Part shown: piece by piece, positions 53,481 through 61,757 of the stretch | Position numbering within the stretch: position 1 is the stretch's first letter | Layout of the letters: each line of letters starts with the position of its first letter | Source: JAPPHA01 sp963662705 | GTDB lineage: Bacteria; Pseudomonadota; Alphaproteobacteria; Rhodobacterales; Rhodobacteraceae | Assembly (NCBI GenBank): GCA_963662705.2 | Contig: OY759767.1 | Location: forward strand, 1,488,001 to 1,552,000 | Direction: 5' to 3' | DNA: 64,000 nucleotides | Made by a program: the position numbers and the translations under genes | The notes under the pieces: model-generated | What the model was told of the DNA's origin: nothing | Databases searched by the model: none | Seen by the model: the letters and a program-made list of their open reading frames with translations, nothing else

Positions 53481-54467
53481 ATGTCTGTCGTGAAAACAGT
53501 GTTGGGCAGCGCAGTTGCGTTGTTGGTGACCGCAATGGTGCAGGCCGATGAACTGAAGCTCGCGCATTTCTCGTCGATCAAGTACCACCTGCATGTCGAA
53601 ATGTTCGTACCCCTTGCGGAGAGGCTGGCTGAAGCTACCGGCGGGGAAACGACTATCCGCATTTATCCGGGCGGCGAGCTGGGAGCCGGACCGGTCAAGC
53701 AATATGATCGCGTCATCGATGGCGTTGCCGACATCGCCTATACGCTTCCGGGATACACGGCCTCGCAGTTCAAGAAGACGCTGCTCGTCGAACTCCCCGG
53801 AATTGTCGCGGGAGGCACGAACAAGACCGAGGCGCTCTGGAACAATATCGAGATGCTCGACGAAGAGTTCCGGAGAACCAAGCTCCTCGGCCTCTGGACA
53901 GCCGGTGACGCGGTTCTTCTCACGGCAGAAAAAAGGATCGAGAAACTGTCTGACCTCGAAGGCCTGAAATTCCGCGTACCGTCGAAGAACACGGGCCGGC
54001 TGATCGAGGCATGGGGCGCAACAGCCGTGTCAATGCCGATAACCCAGGTCTATCAGTCGATGGAAACCGGGGTTGTCGACGGAACTCTCGTCGATACCTC
54101 TGTCCTGACCAGCTTCAAGCTCGGTGAAGTGACAAAGTATGTGACCGTTGGTATGAACGCGACGAATTCGGTGTTCATGCTACTCATGAACCGCGACAGC
54201 TGGGACAGCCTTGACGCGGCAACCCAGGACAAGCTGACCGAGTTGACCGGTGCGGCAATGTCCGAAGGCGGGCGCGTCACGATGACGAACGCGTCTGACA
54301 AGGCTCTGGACAAGTGGCTGGCGGAAGGAGGGGAGCTGATAGAGCTTTCTCCCGAGGCGGCCGCCGAGTTCAACGCGGCCAGCGACAATCTCGCCGCTAC
54401 CGTAATCGCCGAACTTGACGGAGAAGGCATTGACGCATCCGGTTGGGCTGCCGCACTCAGGAACTGA
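53481..54467 (+). CDS. dctP: TRAP transporter solute-binding protein (DctP)
   Basis: 328 aa. Signal peptide of about 22 residues (LGSAVALLVTAMVQA). Mature DctP features: LKLAHFSSIKYHLHVEMFV, IRIYPGGELGAGPVKQY, LKFRVPSKNTGRLIEAWGA with the ligand Arg, and SMETGVVDGTLVDTS. AGGAGG sits just before ATG 53481. The dctQ ATG overlaps its stop. The ligand may be a 2-keto or hydroxy acid, given the ThDP enzyme upstream. Confidence 0.93.
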   Translation: MSVVKTVLGSAVALLVTAMVQADELKLAHFSSIKYHLHVEMFVPLAERLAEATGGETTIRIYPGGELGAGPVKQYDRVIDGVADIAYTLPGYTASQFKKTLLVELPGIVAGGTNKTEALWNNIEMLDEEFRRTKLLGLWTAGDAVLLTAEKRIEKLSDLEGLKFRVPSKNTGRLIEAWGATAVSMPITQVYQSMETGVVDGTLVDTSVLTSFKLGEVTKYVTVGMNATNSVFMLLMNRDSWDSLDAATQDKLTELTGAAMSEGGRVTMTNASDKALDKWLAEGGELIELSPEAAAEFNAASDNLAATVIAELDGEGIDASGWAAALRN

Positions 54468-54982
54468 TGGCAGACGTCGCCAACACGATTAAAGGCGCCC
54501 GGGACATTCCCGGGCACCTTCTGCGGGGGTTCGCCCATCTGGGCGGCATCGTACTTTTCGTCATCATGTTGCTTGTCAGCACGACGGTCTTCTATCGTTA
54601 TGTGCTGAACCAGCCGATTCTTGGTGACCAGGAACTGGTCGAAATCGGGATGTCACTGGTCGTGATGATGGCCATGCCCTTTGCCGCTCTCAAGGGAGCT
54701 CATATCCGGGTAGACATTCTGGACGAGGTGATCGGAAAGGCCGGGTGTTTCCTGGGGGACGTGTTCACCAGGGCGGTTTCATGCTTTGTCCTGTTCCTGT
54801 TGATCCGGAAAACCTGGGACAAGACCTGGGACGCCCACAAGTACGGGGATGTGACCAACATGATCGAAATCCCCGTCTGGATCGCGTACGGGGCAATCAC
54901 GGCGGGCATGGGACTGTTTGCCCTGGTTCTCGCCGTTCAACTCGTCGAACAACTCCGTGGTGTGATTTCGGGTCATGAGTGA
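54467..54982 (+). CDS. dctQ: TRAP transporter small permease (DctQ)
   Basis: 171 aa with four membrane helices. TTVFYRYVLNQPILGDQELVE is the DctQ motif. The TGATG overlap with dctP sets the start at 54467. Third TRAP system. Its 3' end overlaps dctM by 8 nt, so the three genes are tightly coupled. Confidence 0.93.
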   Translation: MADVANTIKGARDIPGHLLRGFAHLGGIVLFVIMLLVSTTVFYRYVLNQPILGDQELVEIGMSLVVMMAMPFAALKGAHIRVDILDEVIGKAGCFLGDVFTRAVSCFVLFLLIRKTWDKTWDAHKYGDVTNMIEIPVWIAYGAITAGMGLFALVLAVQLVEQLRGVISGHE

Positions 54983-56276
54983 GACACTCATCGGTGTTGG
55001 CGGCATAATTGCCCTCTTCTTCTGCCTTGTTGCCCGAATGCCGGTCGGGATGGCATTGCTTGTCGTCGGGTTCGGGGGAATCTGGGTCATCGATGGCCAG
55101 CGCGCGGCCATCGCGACCATGTCATCAGAGACCTATTCGTCGGTTACCGCGTACAGTCTTTCGATCATTCCGCTGTTCGTGCTCATGGGCAACATGGCCG
55201 GGGCCGCCGCCTATTCGCAGCGCCTCTACGAGGCCGCCTATGCATGGATCGGGCGATTGCGGGGGGGATTGGCGTCGGCCACGGTACTGGGCTGTGCGGC
55301 CTTCGCCGCCGTGTCCGGGTCTTCCGTGGCGACCGCAGTGACGATTGGCAAGGTCGCCCTGCCGCAAATGAAAAGGTTCGGGTATGCCGACGGACTCGCG
55401 ACGGGAGCCGTTGCGGCCGGCGGCACCCTCGGCATCCTGATCCCGCCTTCGACCGGTTTCGTGCTTTATGCCATCCTAACCGAAACGAGCATAGGCAAAC
55501 TCTTCATTGCCGGAATCCTGCCCGGCATCATTCTGTCCCTGTTCTTTGTCCTGGTCATCTCTGCCCTCACGATCATGAAACCGTCGGAAGGTCCGGCGGG
55601 ACCCGGTTCGACCACGTCGCAAAAGCTGTGGTCGACCTTGCGTTCGCTTCCACTAGTCGGTGTCATCCTGATCTCGATCGGCGGAATCTATCTCGGGGTC
55701 TTCACCCCGGTAGAGGCGGCAGGGATCGGTGCCACGCTCGTTAGTGTCATGGCGCTTGGAACCGGGGCCGTTCGTCTGAACAGGCTTCCCGGTATCCTGC
55801 TCGAGACGGTCACCATGACTGCGATGTTGTACCTGATCATTATCGGCGCGCATGTGTTCGGGCCGTTCCTGGCGCTGACGCACATACCCGAAACGCTGAC
55901 ACTGGGGTTGAAGGAACTCGGGCTGGGACCCTACGCCACGCTGTTCATGATTCTGGTTGGCTACATCATCCTGGGCATGTTCTTTGACGGGCTCGCAATG
56001 CTGGTTGTGACGATGCCGGTCGTGTTCCCGATCATTTCAGATCTGGGTTTCGATCCTATCTGGTTCGGCGTGATTTGCGTGATCGTAATCGAGATGGGGC
56101 TGATCACGCCGCCCGTGGGCATCAACGTGTACGTGGTCAAGGGGGTCGCGACCGGCGTGCCGATGGGCACGATATTCCGCGGTGTCCTGCCGTTCTGGGT
56201 CGCGATGGCAGTGTGCCTGGCACTTCTTGTTCTCGTCCCGGAAATCGCCTTGTTTCTTCCGGACCGGATGCGGTAG
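54975..56276 (+). CDS. dctM: TRAP transporter large permease (DctM)
   Basis: 433 aa, about twelve membrane segments. IIPLFVLMGNMAGAAAYSQ, GAVAAGGTLGILIPPSTGFV, GVFTPVEAAGIGATLVSV and IEMGLITPPVGINVYVVKG are all family landmarks. Works with the DctP and DctQ encoded directly upstream. Complete, no anomalies. Confidence 0.95.
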   Translation: MSETLIGVGGIIALFFCLVARMPVGMALLVVGFGGIWVIDGQRAAIATMSSETYSSVTAYSLSIIPLFVLMGNMAGAAAYSQRLYEAAYAWIGRLRGGLASATVLGCAAFAAVSGSSVATAVTIGKVALPQMKRFGYADGLATGAVAAGGTLGILIPPSTGFVLYAILTETSIGKLFIAGILPGIILSLFFVLVISALTIMKPSEGPAGPGSTTSQKLWSTLRSLPLVGVILISIGGIYLGVFTPVEAAGIGATLVSVMALGTGAVRLNRLPGILLETVTMTAMLYLIIIGAHVFGPFLALTHIPETLTLGLKELGLGPYATLFMILVGYIILGMFFDGLAMLVVTMPVVFPIISDLGFDPIWFGVICVIVIEMGLITPPVGINVYVVKGVATGVPMGTIFRGVLPFWVAMAVCLALLVLVPEIALFLPDRMR

Positions 56277-56376
56277 GGCCCGTCTGCAAGGCAAGGAACC
56301 GGATTGCCGCCGGGCGATCTGGTGACGGTTACCGAAACGGCGCCCGTTGGCTGGCGCGAATCCCTGGGAGCACGAA

Positions 56377-57237
56377 ATGGGTAAATTTGTCGTTGGCCCG
56401 CACATGCGGCTTCAAGAATGGGTGGCAATCGAGAAGGGTTACTTCGACGAGGTGGAGCTCGACTGTGTCCTGGAAGACCAGCTTGTCTCCGAGTCGAACG
56501 GCAGGCACGACCTTGGCGACAGGGTCGGGGCGTACCAGACGTTTGAAAAGGGCCGCAGTTGCGACGTGAGTTCGGCATGCCACTGGACAGTCAATGTCGC
56601 GGCCGCATCGGGCCACGGAAAACTGTATGCCGGGGCCTACTCCGTCTCTCCTTGCGGCGTGTTCGTCCCGGAGAAATCTGACATTCGGCACCCGGACGAC
56701 CTTGCGGGCGTCCCGATATCGGTTGGATACCAGTCAGGCAGCCACTACGCGACGATCCAGGCGCTTGAACCGTTCCTTGATCCCGACGAGATCAAGTTGT
56801 CGTTTTCGGACGGGCTGCTTTTCAAACGGATGGAACGCCTGATCGACGGAAATGTTCCGGCCGCGAGCCTGTTCAGCGGCCCTTACTATTTCATGGAGCA
56901 ACTCGGTTTTCGGAAGGTGCTGGATTCGTCGTTCATGATGGCGGCAATGGTCTCGGAAGATGCCGATCCCGAAGATATCGAGAAATACTATGACGCGCTG
57001 CGCATGGCGCAGACCGACATCGATCTCCGCCCGGAACAGTACACGCACTATTACCGCAACGAATTTCCGCAGCGGTTCCGCGACCGGATGGACACGAGGC
57101 TGTTTGGCCCGGGCGAGCGAATCGTGTTTGAGCCGTATTCGCGCGACATGTTCGATTCGTCCCGGCAGTGGATCGCCGAACGCGAGATATTCGAGGAAGG
57201 CATCGGTTCGCTGTCCTACGAAGAGGCTGTCGTCTGA
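56377..57237 (+). CDS. periplasmic-binding-fold protein without signal peptide (NMT1/THI5-like), function unknown
   Basis: 286 aa. ATG 56377 has GGGAG upstream and begins the protein sensibly (GKFVVGPHMRLQEWVAIEKG). NMT1-type features follow: WVAIEKGYFDEVELDCVL, PCGVFVPEKSDIRHPDDLAG, GVPISVGYQSGSHYATIQAL. There is no signal peptide or lipobox, so it is probably cytoplasmic and may be an enzyme on a binding-protein fold rather than a transporter part. A CDVSSACHWTVNVAAASG segment provides a Cys/His/Trp cluster. It ends the ThDP-TRAP gene run about 100 bp after dctM. Alternative: a lone ABC binding component whose signal was lost. Confidence 0.65.
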   Translation: MGKFVVGPHMRLQEWVAIEKGYFDEVELDCVLEDQLVSESNGRHDLGDRVGAYQTFEKGRSCDVSSACHWTVNVAAASGHGKLYAGAYSVSPCGVFVPEKSDIRHPDDLAGVPISVGYQSGSHYATIQALEPFLDPDEIKLSFSDGLLFKRMERLIDGNVPAASLFSGPYYFMEQLGFRKVLDSSFMMAAMVSEDADPEDIEKYYDALRMAQTDIDLRPEQYTHYYRNEFPQRFRDRMDTRLFGPGERIVFEPYSRDMFDSSRQWIAEREIFEEGIGSLSYEEAVV

Positions 57238-57998
57238 CCGGGTGTTGCGGCACCTCGCTGATGGGTGAAGGGCGATTTCCGACTCTTTCAGCGGTCCCGG
57301 AGAGATTCGCTCACAACACGCGTCGCGATGATACCTCTTCCCGTTTGACCAGTTCCTGAAACGCCGGCGCCGATTCAGGACCCGTTACACAACAGGACTG
57401 ACAACAGGGCCGCCCGGACCGGGCGGAGGAGCGTCACCCGTTCCCGGTGCCAGGCGTCAGGGCCGACGCCGCCGCTATCCCGAAAAAGGCCGAACCGTCA
57501 TCCCGGATCGGCGGCAACAGGGCTCCAATACAAAAGGACGGAAACAACAGGGTCGCTACGATAGGGTCGACACAACAGGATCCCCGCAATAGGGAAAAAA
57601 CGCGGCAAACCACCCAGAATGCCGCGCATTAGTTCAGCCGCTAACAAATGCCCGCCCCTCCGCAATAGCGCCGGGTTCCGCGGGGACGGAACGCGCTGAC
57701 ATGCAGGAATTCCACCAATTGGGACCAATGGTCCTTTGCGGACGCTCGATTTTCTGGTTCGTTGTTGCCAGGTCGAGGGCGGTCGCTGTTTCCGGTGGCC
57801 ATTTGCCAACGCTGCAATCCGGTCCCGGCCAACACGGACTTTGTGGCTGGCACGAGACAAGTCTGCCGATTTGTCGGAGCCATTCTGGCGGCAAAAGATC
57901 CTTCGCTCGCCGCAGCACCTATGGGTGGAAGAACGCCGCATGCACATGAATTGCGCAACATGTGGGCGACGATATGAAGCAGTTACGATCGCAACTGT
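57238..57998. other. 761-bp convergent gap with tandem repeats
   Basis: Lies between two gene ends. The part at 57388-57600 is a degenerate short tandem repeat, listed separately. The rest (57601-57998) shows only short frames with no recognised protein. No T-tract terminator is obvious. Confidence 0.45.
57388..57600. repeat. degenerate tandem repeat, unit about 14 bp (RCAAYAGGG plus five)
   Basis: At the 3' end the units can be read in register: ACAACAGGGTCGCT, ACGATAGGGTCGAC, ACAACAGGATCCCC, GCAATAGGGAAAAA. Earlier members are GGCAACAGGGCTCCA, and the pair ACAACAGGACTG and ACAACAGGGCCGCC near 57389-57414. The middle part (57415-57510) is more diverged. It lies wholly outside coding sequence, between convergent gene ends. 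Confidence 0.6.
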
Positions 57999-59150
57999 TC
58001 AGAATTCGCGATCCAGCCTAAATTTGACAGGTTCTGTTTTCGCAATCATGTAGTCCATCAGGCTTGGAATGCCGGGTTCCCAGTCCGCCCCCGGTTGCGG
58101 TCGCCAAATATACCCGTGCGCGCGAAGAAGTCGGCGTGCATCGGGTGTCTCGAGATTTACGTTAGTAACTGAACGATCAAGCACCGCGTTCAGTTGGGCA
58201 TCGTCCAGACACTCGCCATGCTCCAGAAAGGCCAGAGCCACAGCGCGTGCCAACGGTAGTGCTTTTGCGTCCGAGAATTCTTCGTAGCGATCCGAATAGT
58301 AGCCCCGCCGTTTTGCGTGGCCGATTTCCTTGGCAACAGTCATTTGTTCCGGTCCCGGATGCCAGGTTCCGGCTTCAGTCACTGCATCCCAGGCAATTGC
58401 ACCATAAAGCTGCAGGAAGAACGGGTAATGTTCGGCCGCCGTCGCCAGGGACGTCGCCGCCTTATCTTTTAGCGTGATACCGGCTTGTCGAAACGGTTCA
58501 GCCACGGCTCGTTCTGCCTCAACTGGTGGTAGCAGCCCGACAGCGAGTTGCGCGGCGCGGCTCCAGTAGCTGGCACCGCTCGCACGCAGTGTGTCTTCAA
58601 GTCCCGGAGTGCCTGCCAGGACGAGCGCGACCGGGGACGTCTTGCCTGCAGCCTGTACGGCGTCCATTAGCCGCGCCAACCGTGATGGTACCACTCGATG
58701 GGCTTCGTCGAGTATGATCAGAAGTGTCGATCTTGCGATTTGCCGCGCGGGGTCCAGTTCCTGATCCCGTGCCCCCAGTTGCGCGCTGACACCGGCAAGC
58801 CCGGCGGAGATGGTGAAATCGAGGCTCCGCAGAATCTTCCGCACAATTTCGGGATGTCCGGCCGCTGCTTCCAGGGCGCGGGCAAGCGCGCCATCCGTTT
58901 GGAGGTTCTCCGGCATCAGGGAAGCACAGGTAACGGACTGGCTGGTGGCCTGGTTTTCGAGCCACGTCAACAACACAGTCTTGCCATTGCCCCGCGGGCC
59001 GTAGAGAATGACGAATTTCGCATGCGCACGCCCCTTGCGCAACTCGCGGAGCATCCGTAGCAGATGGGTCTCGATTTCGGGCCTATGTCCCATCACCGGG
59101 GGCAATTCGCCAATTCCGGGCGTGAACGGGTTATCAGGAATCTCCGACAT
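57999..59150 (-). CDS. AAA-type ATPase, uncharacterised
   Basis: 383 aa. Walker A GPRGNGKT at 51-58, Walker B LLIILDEAHR near 143-152, and an Arg/Thr sensor-like segment ALVLAGTPGLEDTLRASGAS. The C-terminal part is helical (HAKRRGYYSDRYEEF) and ends in a small winged-helix-like region (LLRAHGYIWRPQPG). The pattern resembles ORC/Cdc6-like or STAND-type ATPases that act in DNA handling, signalling or defence; no partner domain is fused. It stands alone, with the repeat region behind it. Start ATG 59150. Confidence 0.8.
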   Translation of the reverse strand: MSEIPDNPFTPGIGELPPVMGHRPEIETHLLRMLRELRKGRAHAKFVILYGPRGNGKTVLLTWLENQATSQSVTCASLMPENLQTDGALARALEAAAGHPEIVRKILRSLDFTISAGLAGVSAQLGARDQELDPARQIARSTLLIILDEAHRVVPSRLARLMDAVQAAGKTSPVALVLAGTPGLEDTLRASGASYWSRAAQLAVGLLPPVEAERAVAEPFRQAGITLKDKAATSLATAAEHYPFFLQLYGAIAWDAVTEAGTWHPGPEQMTVAKEIGHAKRRGYYSDRYEEFSDAKALPLARAVALAFLEHGECLDDAQLNAVLDRSVTNVNLETPDARRLLRAHGYIWRPQPGADWEPGIPSLMDYMIAKTEPVKFRLDREF

Positions 59151-59712
59151 TACGGTCCCTGCATAGCAGAATCAGCGGACGCGGGCATCATTATCCTGGC
59201 GGTCTTCCCGGAGAAAGCCCGCGGACAGTTCGTGATCGGATTTCGCGCGTATCCCGGAAACGCATTCTTCCGACAAAACGTGAAGTGGAGGCCTTTGACT
59301 TCAAGATCGCCCCCCACCCGGTGGAGGAGCAAGTTGTTGACGAGGATTTCGCAGGCGAATTCGGGAATCCGAAGGACATCGTGAAATCAAAAAAGTCGTG
59401 GTTATTCGAGGGCCCTTGGTTGATTTTCCATCCGGAAGTCAGGTTGGCGGGTCTTTCGCGGTGAAAAATGTCCCTGCGGATCTGGCGGCTTGTCAAGACC
59501 TGTGTTTGTTATCCCTGACGCCGGACTCTGGATTGATCACGGTAATCTTCTGAAATTTGGACCTTGACGAAAACGCAAGGGTCAAATCTCGAAAGATGGG
59601 GTCCTGTACCGATCCGGCTACGCGCCGCCTTTGTGTGACGGGCGGCTGGAATTCGGACGGTTGAGCTTATATTGGGGGCAACACGATCTCGATACAACGT
59701 GAGGACTTGGAA
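59151..59712. other. 562-bp gap with a gene-fragment-like frame and an inverted repeat
   Basis: A plus frame without a clear start runs through 59282-59463 and reads like real protein (EVEAFDFKIAPHPVEEQVVD, then SKKSWLFEGPWLIFHPEVRL) before TGA. It may be the tail of a lost gene. Downstream lie an inverted repeat at 59555-59587 and the promoter region of the aminotransferase gene. No family recognised. Confidence 0.4.
59555..59587. repeat. imperfect inverted repeat upstream of the aminotransferase gene
   Basis: ATTTGGACCTTGACG (59555-59569) and CGCAAGGGTCAAAT (59574-59587) can fold with small mismatches around a 4-nt AAAA loop. It lies about 125 bp upstream of the aminotransferase start. It could be an operator, or the terminator of the upstream fragment; there is no T-tract. 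Confidence 0.35.
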
Positions 59713-61104
59713 ATGGATTCAGCCTCGGATTCCTTGCCAACCGAAACGCTCCAGGAACTGGATGCCGCCCATCACATGCACCCGTTTACGGACGGTGGTG
59801 CACTCAACACGGAGCGCGCCCGCGTCGTTGCCGCGGCGGACGGCGTGATGATTACCGACACCGAGGGAAAATCGTACCTCGATGGAATGGCCGGACTTTG
59901 GTGCGTCAATATCGGGTACGGGCGTCACGAACTGTCGGAAGTCGCTGCCCGGCAAATGCGTCAACTGCCGTACTACAACACGTTTTTCCACACGACCCAC
60001 CGACCGGCCGTGGCCTTGTCGCAAAAGCTGGCCGAGGTGACCCCGGGCAACCTGTCACATTCCTTTTTTGCCGGATCCGGTTCGGAAGCCAATGATTCCA
60101 ACCTGCGGATCGTCCGTCGCTACTGGGAGGTCCAGGGTAAACCTGGCAAGTCGATCGTGATCTCGCGAAAGAATGCCTACCACGGATCGACGATGGGCAG
60201 CGCCAGCATGGGCGGGATGGCCTACATGCACAGCCAGGGCGGGCTGCCCATTCCCGACATTACGCACATCGGGCAACCATACTGGTACGGCGAAGGCCAG
60301 GGGATGGACGAGGCAGAGTTCGGCCTGGTTCGGGCGCGTGAACTCGAGACTGAAATCCGGCGCCTGGGCGAAGACCGGGTTGCGGCGTTCATCGCCGAGC
60401 CCGTCCTCGGGGCAGGCGGGGTGATCATTCCACCCGACACCTACTGGCCGGAGATCCAGAGGATTTGCGATGCGTACGAGATTCTCCTGATCGTGGACGA
60501 GGTGATCTGCGGTTTCGGGCGGACCGGAAACTGGTTCGGGTCCGACACGTTCGGAATCCGGCCGGACATCGTGACCGTCGCTAAGGGCCTGAGTTCGGGC
60601 TACGTGCCGATCGGGGCGTCCGTGATTTCCAGCGAGATTGCGAACGCGTTGTACGACTCCGGCGAGTTCAATCACGGCTACACCTACTCCGGGCACCCGG
60701 TAGCCTGCGCGGTTGCCCTTGAGAACATCCGGATCTTGCAGGAAGAGAACATCATTGCCTATTCCGGGGAGGTGGCGGCACCGTACCTCGCGGAACGTTG
60801 GGCGACGCTGGGAGATCATCCCCTTGTCGGCGAGGCGAGATCCTGCGGCCTGATGGCGGCGATCGAACTGACGCCGGACAAGGCCACGAGGGCGGCGTTC
60901 GAAGGCGAGGCGGAACGTGTCGGCGGGATTTGCCGGGAAAATTGCTTTCGGAATGGCCTGATCATGCGCAGCGTTCTGGATTCCATGGTGATCTCACCGC
61001 CGCTGATCATCACGAAAGACGAAATCGACCTCCTGGTTGAAAGGGCAGGGCTTGCGCTGGACGAAACCCTCGAGGAAGCCGCGAGGCTCGGCCTCATGTC
61101 TTGA
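59713..61104 (+). CDS. class III pyridoxal-phosphate aminotransferase (omega-amino acid:pyruvate type)
   Basis: 463 aa. Complete fold-type I enzyme: HPFTDGGALNTERARVV at the N-terminus, FAGSGSEANDSNLRIVRRYW, KNAYHGSTMGSASMGG, the Asp motif LLIVDEVICGFGRTGNWFG, and the cofactor Lys in VTVAKGLSSGYVPIGAS. This subgroup moves amino groups from omega-amino acids, taurine or polyamine-derived amines to pyruvate. ATG 59713 follows GAGGACTTGGAA. It converges on soxG with 20 bp between the gene ends. The donor cannot be named from sequence. Confidence 0.92.
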   Translation: MDSASDSLPTETLQELDAAHHMHPFTDGGALNTERARVVAAADGVMITDTEGKSYLDGMAGLWCVNIGYGRHELSEVAARQMRQLPYYNTFFHTTHRPAVALSQKLAEVTPGNLSHSFFAGSGSEANDSNLRIVRRYWEVQGKPGKSIVISRKNAYHGSTMGSASMGGMAYMHSQGGLPIPDITHIGQPYWYGEGQGMDEAEFGLVRARELETEIRRLGEDRVAAFIAEPVLGAGGVIIPPDTYWPEIQRICDAYEILLIVDEVICGFGRTGNWFGSDTFGIRPDIVTVAKGLSSGYVPIGASVISSEIANALYDSGEFNHGYTYSGHPVACAVALENIRILQEENIIAYSGEVAAPYLAERWATLGDHPLVGEARSCGLMAAIELTPDKATRAAFEGEAERVGGICRENCFRNGLIMRSVLDSMVISPPLIITKDEIDLLVERAGLALDETLEEAARLGLMS

Positions 61105-61124
61105 CGTGATCCCCGACGATTCCG

Positions 61125-61757
61125 TCAGGCGCCGGCATTGGTCAAGGAGGTCGTGACGGCATGGTGAAATGAGCGGGCGGATGAACTCGGGGACAGCAAG
61201 AGGAACCCGTCGGCCGATTCCCTCAGAATGATCACGGCGAGATGTTCCATGACCGTCCGCGCGGCGGCTCCGATCGGCATTGCCGCTTCGTGCAGGTCCA
61301 GGGGACAGATTCTCTCGAGGCCGGGAACCGCCAAGTCACCGGACAGCCGTAACGCCACCCAGTTGTCGGTCTGGTCCGTTGCGTAACCGATCCCGTCGAG
61401 AGAACCGATGAAACGCGCAATGCGGGAATCCCGCTGCAGTGCCAGCAACATGCACTGGTCAGGTGCCAGCCACATGAGCAACAGCGGGGTTCCGCCGGGA
61501 CCGGTGGAGGCTGTTTCGGACGCGGAAAACCTCCCGGGCTCGGGCCAGGAGAGACCAGTCGTCTCTTCCAGGTGCTCATTCAATCGCGGAAGTTGGCCGC
61601 GCGGGACCGAAACGTGAACCAGTTCGATTCCTGCCAATTCATGCAGACCGAACATTTCGCTGCCCGAGTCGGCGTGCGCATCCCCGTTGAGGAAACGAAC
61701 CGGATTCATGGGTTTCTGCTGCCGTTCAACCACGAAGGCGTTCTCCCTTCGGATCAT
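61125..61757 (-). CDS. soxG: sarcosine oxidase gamma subunit
   Basis: 210 aa at most; the true start may be GTG 61733 (AGGGAG upstream) or ATG 61709. SoxG features: PLLLMWLAPDQCMLLALQRD, VALRLSGDLAVPGLERICPL and DLHEAAMPIGAAARTVMEHL. It is a structural subunit of heterotetrameric sarcosine oxidase, which oxidises sarcosine to glycine and transfers the one-carbon unit to tetrahydrofolate. Its gene overlaps or directly follows soxA, as in the standard soxBDAG order. The divergence of this subunit is normal. Confidence 0.88.
   Translation of the reverse strand: MIRRENAFVVERQQKPMNPVRFLNGDAHADSGSEMFGLHELAGIELVHVSVPRGQLPRLNEHLEETTGLSWPEPGRFSASETASTGPGGTPLLLMWLAPDQCMLLALQRDSRIARFIGSLDGIGYATDQTDNWVALRLSGDLAVPGLERICPLDLHEAAMPIGAAARTVMEHLAVIILRESADGFLLLSPSSSARSFHHAVTTSLTNAGA

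Noticed and set aside
57388..57600. CRISPR array
   Set aside because: The unit is about 14 bp with no conserved spacers of constant length, and there are no cas genes in the window.
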